From Pseudomonadota bacterium (lineage in GTDB: Bacteria > Myxococcota > Polyangia > GCA-2747355 > JACKDQ01), in assembly GCA_030591195.1 (NCBI GenBank), contig JAUVBO010000080.1, positions 1 to 8,216 of the forward strand: a DNA stretch of 8,216 nucleotides, read 5' to 3'. Positions 5,716 through 8,216 of this stretch are shown in pieces. A program made the translations under genes and the position numbers. The number at the start of each line of letters is the position of its first letter. Within the stretch, counting starts at the first letter, position 1. A model generated the notes under the pieces. The model was not told where the DNA came from. It did not search any database and worked only from the letters and a program-made list of their open reading frames with translations.

Positions 5716-6333
5716 GTGGCGATCCAACAAAGCAAACCAGCACTCGAGGTCGGCGTGGTGGTCAAGCCCCACGGCGTTAGGGGCATGGTCAAGGTGCGGC
5801 TCTACAACCCCTCGTCCGAGCTTTTAGCGGGGAGGGCCGAGGTGTGGGTCGAGGCTGGCGACGGCCGAACCCACGGCATCGAGACCGTTCACGGGGCGAG
5901 CCCGGCCGGGGCGTTGCTCAGCCTCGAAGGCGTCACGGACCGGGGTCGGGCCGAGCTGCTGCGCGGCGCGCGGTTGATGGCGCGGCGCGAAGCGGTCGCC
6001 CTCGACGAGGACCAGTACCTCTACGCGGACCTGATCGGTTGCGCGGTTCGCCTGGGCCCCCCGGCCCGTGACGCGGCGTGCGACATGGAGCCACCGCGAC
6101 CCGGGAGCACGTCCGCGGAACAAGAGGGAGTGACGGCTTCGGAGCGCCGGTCGATCGGACAGGTGGTCGAGGTGTTCGAGGCCGGCGCCTCCGACGTGCT
6201 GGTGGTGAGGCGCGACGATGGCAGCGAGCTGATGTTGCCGATGGTCGACGACTGGGTTGTCGAGGTGGATCTTGGCCACCGCGAGATCCTGGTCGCGGCT
6301 GACGTCGAGGCGCGCTGGTCGGACGATGGCTGA
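5716..6333 (+). CDS. rimM: Ribosome maturation factor RimM
   Basis: RimM helps process and fold the head of the 30S subunit and binds uS19. The N-terminal RimM domain begins with the diagnostic VGVVVKPHGVRGMVKVRLYN (residues 12-31). The C-terminal PRC-barrel domain starts around YADLIGC (103-109) and continues at IGQVVEVFEAGASDVLVV (147-164) and LMLPMVDDWV (172-181). Between these two parts, about residues 113-146, lies an insertion rich in Pro, Ala, Glu and Ser. Most RimM proteins have only a short turn there. At 205 residues it is longer than the usual 165-180. The start is a GTG at 5716 with no clear Shine-Dalgarno, and no better start is visible nearby. Its TGA lies 41 bases before the trmD start. 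Identification is secure; the exact start is less so. Confidence 0.95.
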   Translation: MAIQQSKPALEVGVVVKPHGVRGMVKVRLYNPSSELLAGRAEVWVEAGDGRTHGIETVHGASPAGALLSLEGVTDRGRAELLRGARLMARREAVALDEDQYLYADLIGCAVRLGPPARDAACDMEPPRPGSTSAEQEGVTASERRSIGQVVEVFEAGASDVLVVRRDDGSELMLPMVDDWVVEVDLGHREILVAADVEARWSDDG

Positions 6334-6374
6334 CGGCAAGCAACAGCAACAGGTGCGGCAGCAGGAGCGGCGCG

Positions 6375-7682
6375 GTGCGGTTTGACATCGTCACGATTTT
6401 CCCGGAGTGCTTCGAGTCGTTCTTCAACGCCTCGCTGCTGGGCAAGGCGCGCGCGGCGGGCCTGGTGGAGGTGGGCTTCGTCGACCCGCGGGACTTCACC
6501 CGCGACAAGCACCGGTCGGTCGACGACACGCCCTATGGCGGCGGCGAGGGCATGGTGATCAAGCCGGAGCCGATGGTCGCCGCCTTGGCGTCCATCGCCA
6601 GCCAGGCTGGTCAAGCCGCGCCCCATCGCGTGCTGCTGACGCCGCAGGGCAGGGCGGTGGGGCAGGCGGACTTTCAGCGGCTGCTCGGTCACGAGCACGT
6701 GGTGCTCGTCTGTGGCCGATACGAGGGCTTCGACGAGCGCATCCGCACCTTTGTCGACGAGGAGCTGTCGCTCGGCGACTTCGTCCTCAACGGGGGCGAG
6801 GTGGCGGCGATGGCCGTCGTCGATGGGGTAGCCCGGCTCGTTCCCGGGGTGCTCGGCAACGAGCGCTCGCTGCAGACCGAGTCCCACGAGAGCGGTCTGC
6901 TCGAGCATCCGCAGTACACCCGGCCCCGGGTCTTTCGCGACCTCGGCGTCCCCGAGGTGCTGCTCCAGGGGGACCACGAGCGGATCCGTCGCTGGAGGCG
7001 GCGGGAGATGCTCGAGCGGACGCGGTCCCGACGGCCCGACATGTGGGCTCGATTCCGACCCAACGACGAGGATCTCGAGCTGCTCGGCGCGGATCATCAC
7101 GCACATCGCATGACCGCTGCCCGGACCTACATTGCTCTGATCCACCACCCGGTCTACGACCGGACGGGCCGGGTGATCACCACGGCGATCACCAACCTGG
7201 ACTTGCACGATATCGCCAGGTCTTCGAGGACTTTCGGGCTTGGTGGCTACTTCGTCGTCACGCCCCTGTCGAGCCAGCGAGAGCTGGCGATCCGGATCCT
7301 GTCGCACTGGAAAGATGGGTATGGGGCCGTCTACAACCCCAAGCGCAAGGAGGCGCTGTCGCTGGTCGAGGTGGCCTCGAGCCTCGAGGAGGTCATCGAG
7401 CGGATCGAGCAGCGGGAGGGGGCCAGGCCGGTGACGGTTGGCACCACGGCGGCGCGTCGCGAGGGGCAGCTCGATCACGGGTCGCTCGCGGCGGCGGTTG
7501 GCGGTGGCCAGCCGGTCTTGCTGCTGGTGGGCACTGGTTGGGGTCTCGTGCAAGAAGTCCTTGATTCCGCAGACTTTTCTCTCGCCCCGCTGGAGGGCGG
7601 CACGAGCTACAATCACCTCTCGGTGCGCAGCGCGGTGGCGATCGTTCTTGACAGATTCTTCGGGATGCGATTAGAGACGTAG
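6375..7682 (+). CDS. trmD: tRNA (guanine-37-N1)-methyltransferase TrmD fused to a second SPOUT-like RNA methyltransferase domain
   Basis: TrmD methylates N1 of guanine 37 in tRNAs, using S-adenosylmethionine, and prevents frameshifting. Residues 1 to about 245 are TrmD: MRFDIVTIFPE, PYGGGEGMV (53-61), LTPQGR (88-93), the trefoil-knot segments CGRYEGFDERI (113-123) and LSLGDFVLNGGE (131-142), and LLEHPQYTRP (175-184). Glu169 sits where the catalytic Asp of E. coli TrmD aligns. From about residue 249 a second domain begins with YIALIHHPVYDR, then AITNLDLHDIARSSRTFG (271-288), LVGTGWGL (384-391) and YNHLSVRSA (412-420). These match the TM1570-type SAM-dependent RNA methyltransferase family (Pfam Methyltrn_RNA_4), often a separate gene next to trmD. 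The frame is open throughout at 435 residues, against about 240-270 for plain TrmD. The GTG start has AGGAG seven bases before it. Confidence 0.95.
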   Translation: MRFDIVTIFPECFESFFNASLLGKARAAGLVEVGFVDPRDFTRDKHRSVDDTPYGGGEGMVIKPEPMVAALASIASQAGQAAPHRVLLTPQGRAVGQADFQRLLGHEHVVLVCGRYEGFDERIRTFVDEELSLGDFVLNGGEVAAMAVVDGVARLVPGVLGNERSLQTESHESGLLEHPQYTRPRVFRDLGVPEVLLQGDHERIRRWRRREMLERTRSRRPDMWARFRPNDEDLELLGADHHAHRMTAARTYIALIHHPVYDRTGRVITTAITNLDLHDIARSSRTFGLGGYFVVTPLSSQRELAIRILSHWKDGYGAVYNPKRKEALSLVEVASSLEEVIERIEQREGARPVTVGTTAARREGQLDHGSLAAAVGGGQPVLLLVGTGWGLVQEVLDSADFSLAPLEGGTSYNHLSVRSAVAIVLDRFFGMRLET

Positions 7683-7702
7683 GCCTTATTGTTGGATCTT
7701 CT

Positions 7703-7735
7703 CGGCCACTGAGCCTGTGGGCTTAGCGCCGGCCG
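7703..7735 (+). promoter_or_regulatory. Possible structured leader before rplS
   Basis: CGGCC (7703-7707) pairs with GGCCG (7731-7735). Inside it, TGAGCC (7710-7715) pairs with GGCTTA (7720-7725) around TGTG, with one G-U pair. This two-part stem lies 19 bases before the rplS ATG, in the 72-base spacer after trmD. Ribosomal protein leaders that sense bL19 are known in other phyla. Whether this is one is unproven. The ribosome-binding site after it is weak (GGA at 7746-7748). Confidence 0.35.
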
Positions 7736-7754
7736 TCGCGAAAACGGACGTACG

Positions 7755-8168
7755 ATGAGCAACGCCAGACCCTTGATTCAAGAGCTCGAAGCCCGGATGG
7801 CGCCCCGTGACTTCCCCGAGTTCCGGGTAGGGGACACGATCCGTGTCCACGTCCGCATCGTGGAGGGCGATAAGGAACGTATCCAGGTGTTCGAGGGGGT
7901 GTGCATCCGGCGGCGGCGTGGTCCCCATGGGACCTTCACTGTCCGCAAGGTCTCCTACGGGGTGGGCGTCGAGCGCACGTTCCCGTTCCAGGCTCCGCGC
8001 GTGGTGACGATCGAGGTCCGCTCCCGTGGGCGCGTGCGTCGCGCGCGGCTGTACTACCTCCGCGAGCTGCGGGGCAAGGCGGCGCGCATCAAGGCCCGCG
8101 TCTTCACCGCCAAGGATCGGGAGGCGAAGGCCAAGGCGAAGAAGGCGAAGGCGGCGAAGAAGGCCTAG
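7755..8168 (+). CDS. rplS: Large ribosomal subunit protein bL19
   Basis: Ribosomal protein bL19 lies at the interface of the two subunits and contacts 16S rRNA. The 137-residue protein shows the family landmarks: [19 protein letters not shown] (residues 20-38), [14 protein letters not shown] (41-54), [19 protein letters not shown] (60-78) and [17 protein letters not shown] (97-113). The last 20 or so residues are an extension of mainly Lys and Ala ([13 protein letters not shown]), longer than in E. coli. Such basic tails are common in high-GC lineages. The ATG at 7755 gives the expected N-terminus, though the Shine-Dalgarno is weak. It is the last gene of the operon in view, 72 bases after trmD. 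Confidence 0.98.
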   Translation: MSNARPLIQELEARMAPRDFPEFRVGDTIRVHVRIVEGDKERIQVFEGVCIRRRRGPHGTFTVRKVSYGVGVERTFPFQAPRVVTIEVRSRGRVRRARLYYLRELRGKAARIKARVFTAKDREAKAKAKKAKAAKKA

Positions 8169-8176
8169 CGCGCCCT

Positions 8177-8190
8177 CGCGGCACCCCGCG
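8177..8190 (+). other. Small GC hairpin after rplS
   Basis: CGCGG (8177-8181) and CCGCG (8186-8190) can pair around CACC. There is no T-run. In such GC-rich sequence this could be chance. The remaining bases to the window end show a GTG-initiated open frame from 8192, but it is far too short to call. Confidence 0.2.
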
Positions 8191-8216
8191 CGTGGAGGCA
8201 GTCCGGCCCGCGCGCG

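Noticed and set aside
6021..7616. A 531-residue minus-strand open frame opposite trmD
   Set aside because: It lies antisense to the secure trmD and rimM genes, is low in complexity, and shows no domain. Long antisense frames are expected in GC-rich genes.
8192..8216. GTG-initiated frame at the right edge, where rnhB often follows rplS
   Set aside because: Only 25 bases are visible and the encoded residues match nothing I can recognise.

Overview
This GC-rich window looks like chromosomal DNA from a Myxococcota or other deltaproteobacterial-type lineage. The basis is the composition, the lipoprotein with a Cys-Gly-Ser-Asp-Asp-Asp start, the Nos/gliding-type ABC-2 permeases, and a TrmD that carries an extra C-terminal RNA-methyltransferase domain. 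The lineage is an inference and not firm. Many genes in the window end in TAG, TAA or TGA, so the standard bacterial code applies.

Left edge (1-425): the first 53 codons of rimO (ribosomal protein S12 methylthiotransferase) read leftward out of the window. Divergent from it, across about 60 bases, is a 67-residue Cys/His-rich protein of unknown function that probably binds zinc. A 115-base spacer with a weak hairpin separates this gene from the convergent block to its right.

Minus-strand block (541-4775): an apparent five-gene operon read right to left. The order is ABC ATPase, ABC-2 permease, second ABC ATPase, second ABC-2 permease, and a cysteine-rich lipoprotein. The transporter genes overlap at their stop and start codons (TGATG, ATGA, ATGAGTAA), so they are translationally coupled. 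The two ATPase-permease pairs look like an old tandem duplication. The first permease is split by an in-frame TAG between its second and third membrane segments, at the position where its paralogue has a lysine. It is either a recent pseudogene, a sequencing error, or a split gene.

Plus-strand block (about 4858-8168): the conserved translation operon rpsP - khpA - rimM - trmD - rplS, driven by an extended -10 promoter about 100 bases upstream of rpsP. It encodes ribosomal protein bS16, a KH-domain RNA-binding protein, the 16S maturation factor RimM, the tRNA m1G37 methyltransferase TrmD, and ribosomal protein bL19. Points to note are the TrmD fusion to a second SPOUT-type methyltransferase domain, a roughly 34-residue insertion in RimM, and three spacers with inverted repeats (after rpsP, before rimM, before rplS). 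The last 48 bases hold no supportable gene.

I found no mobile element, CRISPR array, tRNA or rRNA. I do not see a wholly new system. The best leads are the interrupted permease, the TrmD fusion, and the two small cysteine-rich proteins of unknown function.
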